NCBI GenBank assembly: GCA_000437855.1
Contig: FR902185.1
Span: forward strand, 17,362-43,164
Source: Clostridium sp. CAG:567
GTDB lineage: Bacteria; Bacillota; Clostridia; TANB77; CAG-508
DNA length: 25,803 bases
Direction of reading: 5' to 3'
The notes beneath the pieces are model-generated. The model searched no databases. It saw nothing but the letters and a program-made list of their open reading frames with translations, and had not been told where the DNA came from. Shown here piece by piece: positions 14,840-23,899 of this stretch (positions are counted from its first letter, which is position 1; every line of letters begins with the position of its first letter). Both the position numbers and the translations under genes were made by a program.

Positions 14840-17800
14840 TTATTCTACACTTTTTAAACTTTCTATCATGTCTATTTTTTTCAATACAAAATGTATTATA
14901 AAATTAACTATTATTGAAAACACAAATGTAATAACTGCTGAATATACATAGCTTATTGGCAATATATGTCTCATAAACCTTAATGAATCTATTTCAATAC
15001 TTGATATAATTCCACTTGTTAAAAATGTTCCTAATACTAATCCAATTACAATAGCAATTATTGTAAATATTATATTCTCCTTATTTATATAGTTATCTAC
15101 TTCTTTATCATAAAAGCCTAATACTTTTAATGTTGCAATTTCTCTTTGTCTTTCTGCAATATTTATATTTGCCAAATTATATAATACTACAAACGCAAGT
15201 AATGCTGATGCAACTATTAAAATTATAACAACATAATTCATAGTATTAAGCATATCACTTACTGATTTCATTAAGCTACTTATTACAGATACAGATGCAA
15301 CACCTTCTATATTTAACATTTTCTGTGATATATTATTTTGAACATCCTCACTCAAATTTTCATTTGTATTTGCAAAAATCATATTTGTTTTATATTGTTT
15401 TATATTATTTTCATAAAATGTCTTTGACATAAATACATAATGTCCAACATAATTTTTCATTATGTCTTTTACTTTAAATTTATAGCTTATGTCATCTCCA
15501 TCTATAAAAGTAACTTCATCACCTATATTTGCTCCTATCATATTCGCAATTTTATCAGATATAATAATTCCATCATCATCTAAACTTACCTTTTCTCCTG
15601 TTTCAGGATTTGTTAAATTAAAGGCATTATTTAGGTCTTCAATATTTTTTGGTACAAATACAGTAACATTATAATTCTTTTCTCCTAGTTTAGCTGTAGT
15701 TGCACATATTTCAGTATAATTTTTTATATTTTCATTGTTTGACAAATATTCATTAAGTTCCCCTAATCCTTTTGTATTTGTTAAAGATATTGATAAATCA
15801 TAACTAAATATTTTTCTAAATTGTACTGATGGAATATCAATTACTGAATCTCTTATTCCAAATCCTGTTAGCATAAGTCCAGTACATCCAGCAATACCTA
15901 TTATAGTCATAATAGCTCTTTTTTTGTACCTAAATATATTTCTTGCAGTTACCTTTTGAGAAAAGTTAAATCTTTTCCATATAAAGCCTATTCTTTCTAA
16001 TAATATTCTTTTTCCTTTTTTAGGTGGTTTTGGTCTCATCAAAACAGCTGGCATTTGTTTTAATTCATTTGTTGCAACAATTATTGTAGCTCCACCTATA
16101 CATATAAATGCAATTATTATTCCAAGCAAGCCGATTTCTACTCTATATGTGCAATAGAATTCAGGTAAATTATATATCATAGAATATAACATCCAAACAA
16201 TGTTTGGTAATAAATATAATCCAACTGTCATTCCTAAAACTCCACCAATTATACAAGCAAATAATGAGTAAATTATATATTTTGAAATTATTTGCATATT
16301 GGTATAACCCATTGCTTTTAATGTACCTATTTCTACTCTTTCCTCTTCAATCATTCTGGTCATAGAAGTTAAACTTATTAAAACTGCAACTAAGTAAAAT
16401 ATTACTGGGAACATTTTAGAAATGTTTGACATTGTTTTTATTGCATCAAATATATTGTTATATCCTGTATTATCAAGTCTATCTTGAACATACCACTTAC
16501 CTTTTTCTATTTTCTTAACATCTGCTTTTGCATCATTTAGTTTATCTTGAGCCTCTTGTATTTTAGTATTTGCTTCTTTTTTAGATTTTTCAAATTCTTT
16601 TTTATTTTTTGCTAATTCTGATTTCGCATTTTGTATTTTAGTTTTACTTAAATTTATTTCTTTTTGTGAAGCCTCAAATTTTGCATTAGCAGTCTTTTTA
16701 TTATTCTCTAATTCTGTTTTTTGTTTTTGTAGTTCTATTTTAGCTTTTTCTATTTCTGCTAATCCGCTTCTTAATCTGCTCTTGTACTTCCTGCGGCAAA
16801 AACTCCATCTGTTCTTTTTGACTATTAAGCTCTTTTTCCTTTTGCAACAAAGCTTCTTCTGCTTGTTCTAATTTCTCTTCCGCTTCTTTAAAAGTCTTCT
16901 CTGTTTCCTGTTTCTTTTTAGCTAATTCCGCTTCTCCATTTTTTATACTATTTTCAGATGACGCAATTTGATTCTCAGCATTTTTTATTTTCTTTTCAGC
17001 ATCATTTAATTTCTTTTGTACTTCTGCTTTTTTATCATTAAGTTCTTTTTGTGCATCATTTATCTTCTCGTTTGCTTCATCAACCAAAGAATTATATCTT
17101 GCATCTTCTCTTTCTTGTTTTATGCCTTCTATTTTATCAATTACAGGATTAACTAATTCTAAGTAACCATCACTATTAGTTACTTGTTCTTTTGCTCCAG
17201 CAACAGTAACATACATTCCTGTATAATAGTCTAAGTTTATTACATTATCTTTAGTATAAATATAGAAATTAACTGTTCCATTACCTATTGATGTATTTCC
17301 TCTTTCACTAGATATATACATAGGTGAATCTACTATTCCAACTATCTCAAATTCTTTTTCAGTAAATATGTCATTATCGTCAGAATCTTTATCATTATTT
17401 TCTAATACTATTTTTTTACCTATATATTTTTCTGCTCCTGTACCTGTACGAACAATAGCATTGTCTAATAAACACTCATTATTATTTTCTATTTGCCTTC
17501 CTGCCATCACTACTGGAGTATTAACATTTTCATTATACTCAATTACTTTACAAACACTTTCTTTATCATCTATTTTTACCATAGAATCTTTAGTTTGTAT
17601 TCCATAAGCATTTTCAACACCATCTATATTTTTAACGGCTTGTATATCATCATCAGTGATTCCTAATGTTGATATTATGTTTATATCATAAAAGTTACTT
17701 TTATCTGCATACTTATCTAAACTATCTAGCATATCTGGACTTGTTGCAACTAAACCTGCAAAAAATCCTACTCCTAAAAATGCCATAACAAGCATTGATA

Positions 17801-17861
17801 TAAATCTTCTTTTATTTTTACTTATCTCTCTAAAATTATTTTTCAATAAAGATTTTTTCAT
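14840..17861 (-). pseudogene. FtsX-type ABC transporter permease with coiled-coil stalk, frameshifted
   Basis: This is a large MacB/FtsX-superfamily permease partnering the ATPase at 17870-18571; such pairs export peptides or act as membrane mechanotransducers. The N-terminal part has a membrane helix (MLVMAFLGVGFFAGLV) and an extracytoplasmic domain, then a very long charged coiled coil. The C-terminal part resumes with KWYVQDRLDNTGY, FPVIFYLVAVLISL and TLKAMGY, a second permease unit and a last FtsX domain. The first frame stops at 16740 after QIKKRISRNRKS. Reading one base fewer at about 16763-16775 gives QIKSGLAEIEKAKIELQ and an uninterrupted protein of about 1006 aa (1011 from ATG 17876). 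The start at 17861 has AGGAAG upstream and begins MKKSLLKNNF like its relatives. A real mutation and a sequence error are both possible. Confidence 0.85.
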
Positions 17862-17869
17862 TTTCTTCC

Positions 17870-18571
17870 TTACCATTCTATATTATCTATTGAAATTGGA
17901 TTAGCATTTGTTTCAACGCTCTCTGCTTTTCCATTTTTAAAACGTATAACCTTATCTGCCATAGGTGTAATTGCAGCATTATGAGTTATAATTATTACAG
18001 TCATATTTTCACTTCTTGCCATTTCTTGTAATAACTTTAATATACTTTTTCCTGTTTTGTAATCTAATGCACCTGTTGGCTCATCACATAATAATAATTT
18101 TGGATTTTTAGCAATTGCTCTTGCTATTGCAACTCTTTGTTGTTCTCCACCAGATAATTGAGATGGGAAGTTATCTTTTCTATCTGTTAATCCTACTTTT
18201 TCTAGTATAGTATCTACATTTAATGCATCTGCACACATTTGTGTTGCAAGTTCTACATTCTCTTTGGCTGTTAAGTTTTGAACTAGATTATAAAATTGGA
18301 ATACAAACCCTATATCATTTCTTCTATACTCTATTAGCTTTTTATTATTTAATTTTGATATTTCTTTATCATTTACAAATATTTGACCAGATGTAGCTTT
18401 ATCCATTCCTCCAAGTATATTTAGAGTAGTAGTTTTACCTGCTCCACTAGGTCCTACTATAACAACAAGCTCTCCTTTATCAATACTAAAGTTAGTATTA
18501 TCTAATGCTTTTATAGTTACTTCTCCCATTTTGTATTCTTTAACAACATTCTTAAATTCAATATATGACAT
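17870..18571 (-). CDS. ABC transporter ATP-binding protein (LolD/MacB type)
   Basis: A complete 233-aa nucleotide-binding domain: Walker A GPSGAGKT (40-47), Q-loop FQF (91-93), signature LSGGEQ (139-144), Walker B LLLCDEP with catalytic E164, D-loop GALD, and switch H197 (ITHN). The sequence style is that of the MacB/LolD group that energises FtsX-type permeases, and the partner permease starts eight bases after its stop. ATG follows AAGGAGA at eight bases. Its upstream region lies in the left arm of the 18595-18831 inverted repeat, so its promoter is duplicated there in the opposite direction. The domain is intact; the exported or sensed substrate is unknown. Confidence 0.93.
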   Translation of the reverse strand: MSYIEFKNVVKEYKMGEVTIKALDNTNFSIDKGELVVIVGPSGAGKTTTLNILGGMDKATSGQIFVNDKEISKLNNKKLIEYRRNDIGFVFQFYNLVQNLTAKENVELATQMCADALNVDTILEKVGLTDRKDNFPSQLSGGEQQRVAIARAIAKNPKLLLCDEPTGALDYKTGKSILKLLQEMARSENMTVIIITHNAAITPMADKVIRFKNGKAESVETNANPISIDNIEW

Positions 18572-18660
18572 ACAAAATTTTCTCCTTCTCTTAAACTAGT
18601 TATATATTTTATCATATAATATTCTAATCATAAATAACTTTCACAATCTTTTCACAAAAA

Positions 18661-18694
18661 TGTGCCATTGGGGACGGAGAATTTTGGCACGTTT
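18661..18694 (-). repeat. REP-like unit, copy A (inverted)
   Basis: This copy starts TGTGCCATTGGGGACGG and ends TTTTGGCACGTTT, inverted relative to copies B and C. GTGCCA/TGGCAC at its ends can form a short stem around a G-rich interior. The bases beyond the core (AAAAA before it, C after it) differ from B and C. Confidence 0.85.
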
Positions 18695-18730
18695 CATTTT
18701 AAAACAAATTAGTTTTAGTTTAATCTCAAC

Positions 18731-18770
18731 AAAACGTGCCAAAATTCTCCGTCCCCAATGGCACATTAGG
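18731..18770 (+). repeat. REP-like unit, copy B (direct)
   Basis: Forty bases, from AAAACGTGCC to GGCACATTAGG, identical to copy C at 19635-19674 and in the same orientation, next to the 3' end of the transposase gene. It forms the inner end of the right arm of the long inverted repeat. Confidence 0.92.
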
Positions 18771-18798
18771 GTGAAAAGATTGTGAAAGTTATTTATGA

Positions 18799-19494
18799 TT
18801 AGAATATTATATGATAAAATATATAACTAGTCCTTATTCTTTCCCTTCCAATCTCTAGTTCTTCTGAAATTTTTCTAAAAGACATTTTGTATTTATCTCT
18901 TAAAATACAAATCAGTTCTGTCAGTTTTCCTCTTTCTTTTTGCAAGTCTTTAAGTTTCAACTTATTACACATTAAAAATCTTTCTATCACTTGTTTAATT
19001 AAATCTTCTCTATCTTCTTCAATATCTAAAAATATAAATTCTTGGCTTACTTGACCATTCATTTTTCTATAATTAGAATATGGATATTCTTCTGGTTTAA
19101 CGCAAATTCCTGCTTTTACTGGATTATTGTATATATACTGTATGCAATTATACAATTGTTTTTCACTATATATTCCTTCTGATTTATATCTATCTCTAAA
19201 CACATAACCAATTCTATTGTATTTTTTATTATAATATTTGCCATATTTAGTATTTAAGCACTGCATATATTTACCTAATTCATGTATATTATTAGTTTTA
19301 ATTAATATATGAGCATGATTATTCATTATACAATATGCTATTATCTGTACATCTAGCTTTTCCTTTAATCTATACATATTTTTTATATAGTACTTAACAT
19401 CTTCTGGTTTGTCAAATATATATTCTTTGTTTATTCCTTGAGTTATTACATGAAAAAAAATAGTTTGAGAAAAATTTCTTGGATATCTTGGCAT
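18799..19494 (-). CDS. REP-associated tyrosine transposase (Y1/HUH), 3' end replaced
   Basis: The Y1 transposase core is complete in 231 aa: the HUH pair H60-x-H62 (IMNNHAHILI), GYVFRDRYKSEGI, and the catalytic region QYIYNNPVKAGI with the likely nucleophile Y120. Such enzymes cut and join single-stranded DNA at palindromic REP sites. A C-terminal helix-turn-helix-like segment (FRKISEELEIGRERIR) follows. The last ten residues and the stop are encoded by the right arm of the 18595-18831 inverted repeat, so the native C-terminus has probably been lost. ATG at 19494 follows AAAGGAGA at seven bases. It is likely catalytically competent, but the tail is foreign. Confidence 0.88.
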   Translation of the reverse strand: MPRYPRNFSQTIFFHVITQGINKEYIFDKPEDVKYYIKNMYRLKEKLDVQIIAYCIMNNHAHILIKTNNIHELGKYMQCLNTKYGKYYNKKYNRIGYVFRDRYKSEGIYSEKQLYNCIQYIYNNPVKAGICVKPEEYPYSNYRKMNGQVSQEFIFLDIEEDREDLIKQVIERFLMCNKLKLKDLQKERGKLTELICILRDKYKMSFRKISEELEIGRERIRTSYIFYHIIF

Positions 19495-19634
19495 AAAGTT
19501 GTCTCCTTTGAATAAAAAAATAATATGAAATAATTATTTTAAATTATATCATATTATTTTTTAATTTATGTCGAAATTTGTAAGCTACATTAATTTTTTT
19601 ATGTCGAATCTCTATAATTTCAGTCTTATTATTT
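19495..19634. other. Transposase upstream region with paired direct repeats
   Basis: This A/T-rich gap holds two copies of TTTATGTCGAA (19565-19575 and 19598-19608) exactly 33 bases apart, about three helical turns, and a TAATATGA/TCATATTA inverted pair nearer the gene. A TATAAT is present on the minus strand, but no -35 has good spacing. The direct repeats could bind a protein. Confidence 0.4.
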
Positions 19635-19674
19635 AAAACGTGCCAAAATTCTCCGTCCCCAATGGCACATTAGG
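19635..19674 (+). repeat. REP-like unit, copy C (direct)
   Basis: Identical over 40 bases to copy B. Its last bases overlap the 3' end of the TrmH-family gene: the stop of that gene (19670-19672 on the minus strand) is the TAA of CCTAATGTGCC in the repeat. Confidence 0.92.
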
Positions 19675-20461
19675 TTGACAATTTTTCTCTTACATACTCA
19701 TATATCATTATGCTTGCTGCTACTGAAGCATTTAGGCTTTCTGTTTTTCCTAGCATTGGTATTTTAACTCTTTGGTCTGCTAAGTCTTGTATCTCTTTTG
19801 ATACTCCTTTTGCTTCATTTCCAATTATTATTACTTTTTTATTATATTTTATATCATATACACTTTTATCGGTATCTAATGATGTTGCTACTACTTCAAA
19901 TTTATGTTTTTTTATCATTTGCAATGTTTTAGCCAAATTATCAGTTGTTATTATATTCATTCTAAATATGGCTCCCATTGTTGAGCGCACAACTTTTGGG
20001 TTATATGGGTCTGCACTGTCTGATGATAGTATTATTTGTTTTAAGTTTGCACTGTCTGCTGTTCTTAATATTGTTCCTAAGTTACCAGGATCTTGTATTC
20101 CATCTAATGCAAGTATAATGTCTTCTTTGTAATCTATTTTGTCTATGCTATCTCCTTTTTCAACTACTGCAAGAATTCCTTGTGGGTTTATAACATCTGT
20201 TATAGAAAGGAATAGTTTTTTAGTTACATATATACAATTATATTTTGCAATTTCATATAGAAGTGATTGCTCAAAACTTTCAGTATATTCGCAATCTTCA
20301 CATACAACAATAGTTTTTATATTTACCGCTTCTTCAATTGCTTCTCTTACTAATTTTATTCCTTCAACTATATATTCGTTTGTTTCATCTCTAAACTTTT
20401 TATCTTTTAGCTTTTTGATATATTTAATTTGTTCATTATCTTTACTTGAAATTACTTGCAT
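19670..20461 (-). CDS. TrmH/SpoU-family RNA 2'-O-methyltransferase
   Basis: This 263-aa SPOUT methyltransferase has an N-terminal L30e-like substrate-binding domain (about 1-100) and the three knot motifs: motif 1 LDGIQDPGNLGTILRTADS (119-137), motif 2 IIGNEAKGVS (212-221) and motif 3 LNASVAASIMIYEY (243-256). It methylates ribose 2'-OH in rRNA or tRNA with S-adenosylmethionine. The subgroup resembles RlmB/YsgA-type proteins, but the target nucleotide cannot be read from sequence. It starts 12 bases after mfd, so asnB-mfd-this gene form one unit. The end of the gene is unusual: its stop lies in REP-like copy C, though KLST after the last helix looks near full length. Confidence 0.9.
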   Translation of the reverse strand: MQVISSKDNEQIKYIKKLKDKKFRDETNEYIVEGIKLVREAIEEAVNIKTIVVCEDCEYTESFEQSLLYEIAKYNCIYVTKKLFLSITDVINPQGILAVVEKGDSIDKIDYKEDIILALDGIQDPGNLGTILRTADSANLKQIILSSDSADPYNPKVVRSTMGAIFRMNIITTDNLAKTLQMIKKHKFEVVATSLDTDKSVYDIKYNKKVIIIGNEAKGVSKEIQDLADQRVKIPMLGKTESLNASVAASIMIYEYVREKLST

Positions 20462-20473
20462 AACTTTTCCTTT

Positions 20474-23400
20474 CTAAATTTCAATTACAGTATTCAAAAA
20501 TTCTTTAGCTTTTTCTATAATGTTTTCATTTTCTTTAATTCGTAGTGTGACATAAGGTTCTACTGCATTAGAGAACTTAACTAGCATAGGGTATTTTGTA
20601 ATTAAAGTGTTTACCATTTCTGGTTTGATTTTTTCTTTTACGAAATAGAATACAATTCCGTTTTCTTTTTGAGCTATTTTTAAGATGTTTGCTTTTCTTG
20701 CAAGTTGTTTTATTCTTGCAATATCTATTAAGTTTTCTAATTCTTTTGGAAGTCTACCATATCTATCAATAACCTCATCAATAACATTTTGAAGTTCTTC
20801 TTCTGTTCTGCATAAAGCAATGTTTTGGTATATTTCAATCTTTTGACTACTATTTTCAATAAAGTTATCTGGTATATAGCTAGAAACAGCTAAGTCGATT
20901 TGTACATCTTGTTCTTCTACTACTTCTATTCCTTGCATCTCTTTTATAACTTCATCTAGCAATTTACAATATGTATCATAGCCAACTTGTTCCATGTGTC
21001 CATGTTGCATTTCTCCAAGCATACTTCCTGCTCCACGAATTTCCAAATCTCTCATTGCTATTTTAAATCCTGAACCAAATTCAGTAAATTCTTTAATAGC
21101 TTTTAAACGTTTATCAGCAACTTCTGATAATAGTTTATCTCTTTTATATGTTATATATGCATATGCTTGTTTGTCACTTCTACCAACTCTACCTCTAATT
21201 TGGTAAAGCTGTGCTAAACCTAGTCTGTCTGCATTTTCTACTATTATAGTATTAGCATTTGGTATATCTATTCCAGATTCTAATATTGTAGTACATACTA
21301 GTACATTTATCTCGTGATTTATAAAGCTTTCCATTATTTCTTCTAGTTCTCTACCACTCATTTTTCCATGAGCAAATCCTACTTTAGCTTCTGGAACTAA
21401 CATTGATATTTCATTTGCTTTTTTCTCAATACCTTCTACTTGGTTAAATAGGTAAAATACCTGTCCACCTCTTTCAATTTCTTTAGTTATTGCCTCTGTT
21501 ATTACTTCTTGATCATATTCAAGAACATAAGTTTGTACTGGTTTTCTGTTATGAGGTGGTTCATATATAACTGACATATCTCTAACGCCAACTATTGACA
21601 TGTGTAGTGTTCTTGGTATTGGTGTTGCTGTCATTGTTAAAACATCTATATTTGTTCTTAATTTTTTTATTTTTTCTTTATCTTTAACTCCAAAACGATG
21701 TTCCTCATCTATTATTAAAAGACCTAAATCCTTGAAATTAACATCTTCACTTAGTAGTCTATGTGTTCCAACAATTACATCAACTTCACCTAATTTAAGT
21801 TTCTTTATAATTTCATCTTGTTCTTTTTTAGTTTTAAATCTATTTAATAACTCAACATTTATAGCAAATTCTTGCATTCTAGTTTTAAATTCTTCATATT
21901 GTTGATTTGCAAGTATTGTAGTTGGCACTAAATATGCAACTTGTTTTTGGTCCATAACAGCTTTAAATGCTGCTCTTATTGCAACTTCTGTTTTACCATA
22001 TCCTACATCTCCACATAAAAGTCTATCCATTGGTTGTGGTTTTTCCATATCTTTTTTTACATCTTGTATACATCTTAATTGATCATCTGTTTCTGTATAT
22101 GGAAAACTATCTTCAAATTGTTTTTGCCAAGGAGTATCTGGTGAAAAACTAAATCCTTTTATTTTTTGACGTTTGGCATATAGCTCTATTAAATCTTTTG
22201 CAACCGCTTCTAAGTTTTTCTTTACTTTGCTAGTTGTTGCACTCCATTCTTTTCCCCCTAGCTTATTTAGTCTAGGAGATGAATTATCTCCTCCACCTAT
22301 ATACTTTCTAACACTATCTAAGCTATTTGTAGGAACATATAGAATGTCATCATTTCTATATTTAATTTTAATATAGTCTTTTGTTACACCATCTGCTGTA
22401 ATTGTATTTACTCCTATAAATTGTCCTATACCATGTGTTTGGTGTACTACTATATCACCTGGTTTTAAATCTGCAAATACAATTTTTTCGCTATCTTTAA
22501 ATGTACTAGATAATTTCTTTTTTCTTTTTACAGGTTCTTCAAAATTATTTTGCAGACTAATTACTATTAAGTTTAAATCATAATTTTCAAATCCAGAAGA
22601 AAAACCTCCAATTGTTACTATAATTTCTCCTGGTTTAACATTTTCCGCTTCTTGTTCATATTTATAGTTTATTTGATTTTCTTTTAAAATGTTGCATAGT
22701 TTTTTAGCACTTATTTCGTTACCAGCAAGTAATACTACTTTCTTTTTATTTTTTTGATATGTTACAATATCTGCAAGTAATAAATCTAATTGTAGGTTAT
22801 AGAAGTTGATTTCTCTAGTTTCAAAATAGTATTTTTGAATGTTTTTAATTGAGTCATTTTGTTCTAAATATATTATTTGTTTTTCTTCAAAGTTATATTC
22901 AAATTTACTAATGTTTTCAATTGCTTCTGGCACAAATTTTTCTTTTTCTACTAATGATGCAATTAGTTTGTTGTTATCTTCTATTATGTTTGATTCTCTT
23001 TGATTTATTTTTGACTTTTCATCTAATAAAAGTAAATATTCATCTGACATATAGTCTAAAAATGAAGCCTGATTTTCATAAAATTCATTAAAATATTTAT
23101 TTATTTTAGAAATATAATCTCCATTTTTTATAAGTTCTATGTCTTCTATTTCTTCAGGATATTTTTCTTGTATATTTTTTACCGCTTCTGATAAATCTTG
23201 TACTATCAATTCATGTGCTGGAAATATAGTTATTTCTTTTAGCATTTCTGTTGATCTTTGTGAAGATATTTGAAAAAACCTAATTGAATCAACTTCATCT
23301 CCCCAGAATTCAATTCTAACACCAATTTTTTCTGATAATCCTACATCTACTATTCCGCCACGAATACTAAATTGTCCTTTGTTTTCAATTAGGTCACTTC

Positions 23401-23893
23401 TTTCATAACCAAGTCTAACTAGTTTTTCTTTAATTCCATCTAATAAATATGTTTTTCCAACTTCAAAATCTATAACATTTTGATACAAAGTGTCTTTAGC
23501 AACCATTTTTTGCATAACAGCTTCTATTGTTGTAACTATTATTATTGGTTCTTTTTGTTTTTTAGCCAAATACATTTTGTTTAATACATCAATTCTTTTA
23601 TATTCAATTTCTTTACTTTGTGCAACATAGTCATAACTTGTAATTTCTTTTTTAGGAAAGAAATATGTTTGCTTTATAAGTTTCTTTAAGTCTTGATATA
23701 ACTTACGTGCTTGTATTTCATTATATGTTACTAACACCATTGGTCTTTTAGTTTCATTAAAAATACCTGCTAGTACATGTAGTTTTTCAACGTCAACCAA
23801 GCCCGATATAGCTATCGGGCCTGTTTTACTAATTTGTTTTGTGAGTTCTTGGAACTTTTTATTTTCTTCCAATGTTTTAATTAAAAAGTTCAT
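20474..23893 (-). CDS. mfd: Transcription-repair coupling factor Mfd
   Basis: Mfd removes RNA polymerase stalled at lesions and recruits UvrA. At 1139 aa it is full length. It shows the UvrB-like N-terminal module (RGGIVDVG; RIEFWGDEVDSIRFF), the RNA-polymerase-interacting CarD-like domain (about 475-545, GDIVVHQTHGIGQFIGV), Walker A GDVGYGKTEVA (about 628-636), DEEHRFG (about 727), TATPIPRTLHMS, QIRGRVGRS and the C-terminal TRCF domain (LPKELENLIDIARIKQLARK). ATG follows GGAAGGA, which lies in the end of asnB six bases away. A G+C-rich hairpin (23801-23820) occurs in codons about 25-31. Its partner uvrB is nearby. Confidence 0.98.
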   Translation of the reverse strand: MNFLIKTLEENKKFQELTKQISKTGPIAISGLVDVEKLHVLAGIFNETKRPMVLVTYNEIQARKLYQDLKKLIKQTYFFPKKEITSYDYVAQSKEIEYKRIDVLNKMYLAKKQKEPIIIVTTIEAVMQKMVAKDTLYQNVIDFEVGKTYLLDGIKEKLVRLGYERSDLIENKGQFSIRGGIVDVGLSEKIGVRIEFWGDEVDSIRFFQISSQRSTEMLKEITIFPAHELIVQDLSEAVKNIQEKYPEEIEDIELIKNGDYISKINKYFNEFYENQASFLDYMSDEYLLLLDEKSKINQRESNIIEDNNKLIASLVEKEKFVPEAIENISKFEYNFEEKQIIYLEQNDSIKNIQKYYFETREINFYNLQLDLLLADIVTYQKNKKKVVLLAGNEISAKKLCNILKENQINYKYEQEAENVKPGEIIVTIGGFSSGFENYDLNLIVISLQNNFEEPVKRKKKLSSTFKDSEKIVFADLKPGDIVVHQTHGIGQFIGVNTITADGVTKDYIKIKYRNDDILYVPTNSLDSVRKYIGGGDNSSPRLNKLGGKEWSATTSKVKKNLEAVAKDLIELYAKRQKIKGFSFSPDTPWQKQFEDSFPYTETDDQLRCIQDVKKDMEKPQPMDRLLCGDVGYGKTEVAIRAAFKAVMDQKQVAYLVPTTILANQQYEEFKTRMQEFAINVELLNRFKTKKEQDEIIKKLKLGEVDVIVGTHRLLSEDVNFKDLGLLIIDEEHRFGVKDKEKIKKLRTNIDVLTMTATPIPRTLHMSIVGVRDMSVIYEPPHNRKPVQTYVLEYDQEVITEAITKEIERGGQVFYLFNQVEGIEKKANEISMLVPEAKVGFAHGKMSGRELEEIMESFINHEINVLVCTTILESGIDIPNANTIIVENADRLGLAQLYQIRGRVGRSDKQAYAYITYKRDKLLSEVADKRLKAIKEFTEFGSGFKIAMRDLEIRGAGSMLGEMQHGHMEQVGYDTYCKLLDEVIKEMQGIEVVEEQDVQIDLAVSSYIPDNFIENSSQKIEIYQNIALCRTEEELQNVIDEVIDRYGRLPKELENLIDIARIKQLARKANILKIAQKENGIVFYFVKEKIKPEMVNTLITKYPMLVKFSNAVEPYVTLRIKENENIIEKAKEFLNTVIEI
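23801..23820. repeat. G+C-rich palindrome inside the 5' part of mfd
   Basis: GCCCGATA and TATCGGGC flank a four-base loop TAGC. It lies in mfd codons about 25-31 and stands out in an A/T-rich gene. It does not break the frame. Confidence 0.6.
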
Positions 23894-23899
23894 CTTGAA

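Larger units (their letters stand above)
18595..18831. repeat. Long inverted repeat, two 100-bp arms
   Basis: Arms 18595-18694 and 18732-18831 are reverse complements with 97 of 100 positions equal; the only differences are AAA at 18656-18658 against AGG at 18768-18770. The loop is 37 bases (18695-18731). Both outer ends are ACTAGT. Each arm consists of about 61 bases of unique sequence, which is the upstream region of the ABC operon, plus one copy of the REP-like unit. Right-arm bases 18802-18831 also encode the last ten residues of the transposase. The structure looks like an inverted duplication of the left flank and would extrude a strong cruciform or foldback. Confidence 0.95.
18731..19674. 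mobile_element. RAYT transposase unit bounded by 40-bp direct repeats
   Basis: A 944-base segment bounded by identical 40-bp repeats (copies B and C) encloses one Y1-type transposase gene. Members of this transposase family are known to associate with REP/BIME palindromes. The repeat carries a GTGCCA...TGGCAC foldback, as REP units do. Copy C abuts, and supplies the stop codon of, the methyltransferase gene at 19670. Exact element ends are inferred from the repeats. Confidence 0.75.

Noticed and set aside
18656..19674. CRISPR array from the three repeated units
   Set aside because: There are only three copies, one inverted, with spacing of 36 and 864 bases and a transposase gene between; they are REP-like units.
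19710..20477. Plus-strand frames of 140 and 112 aa opposite the methyltransferase gene
   Set aside because: The opposite strand encodes all three SPOUT motifs; these frames have no family features.
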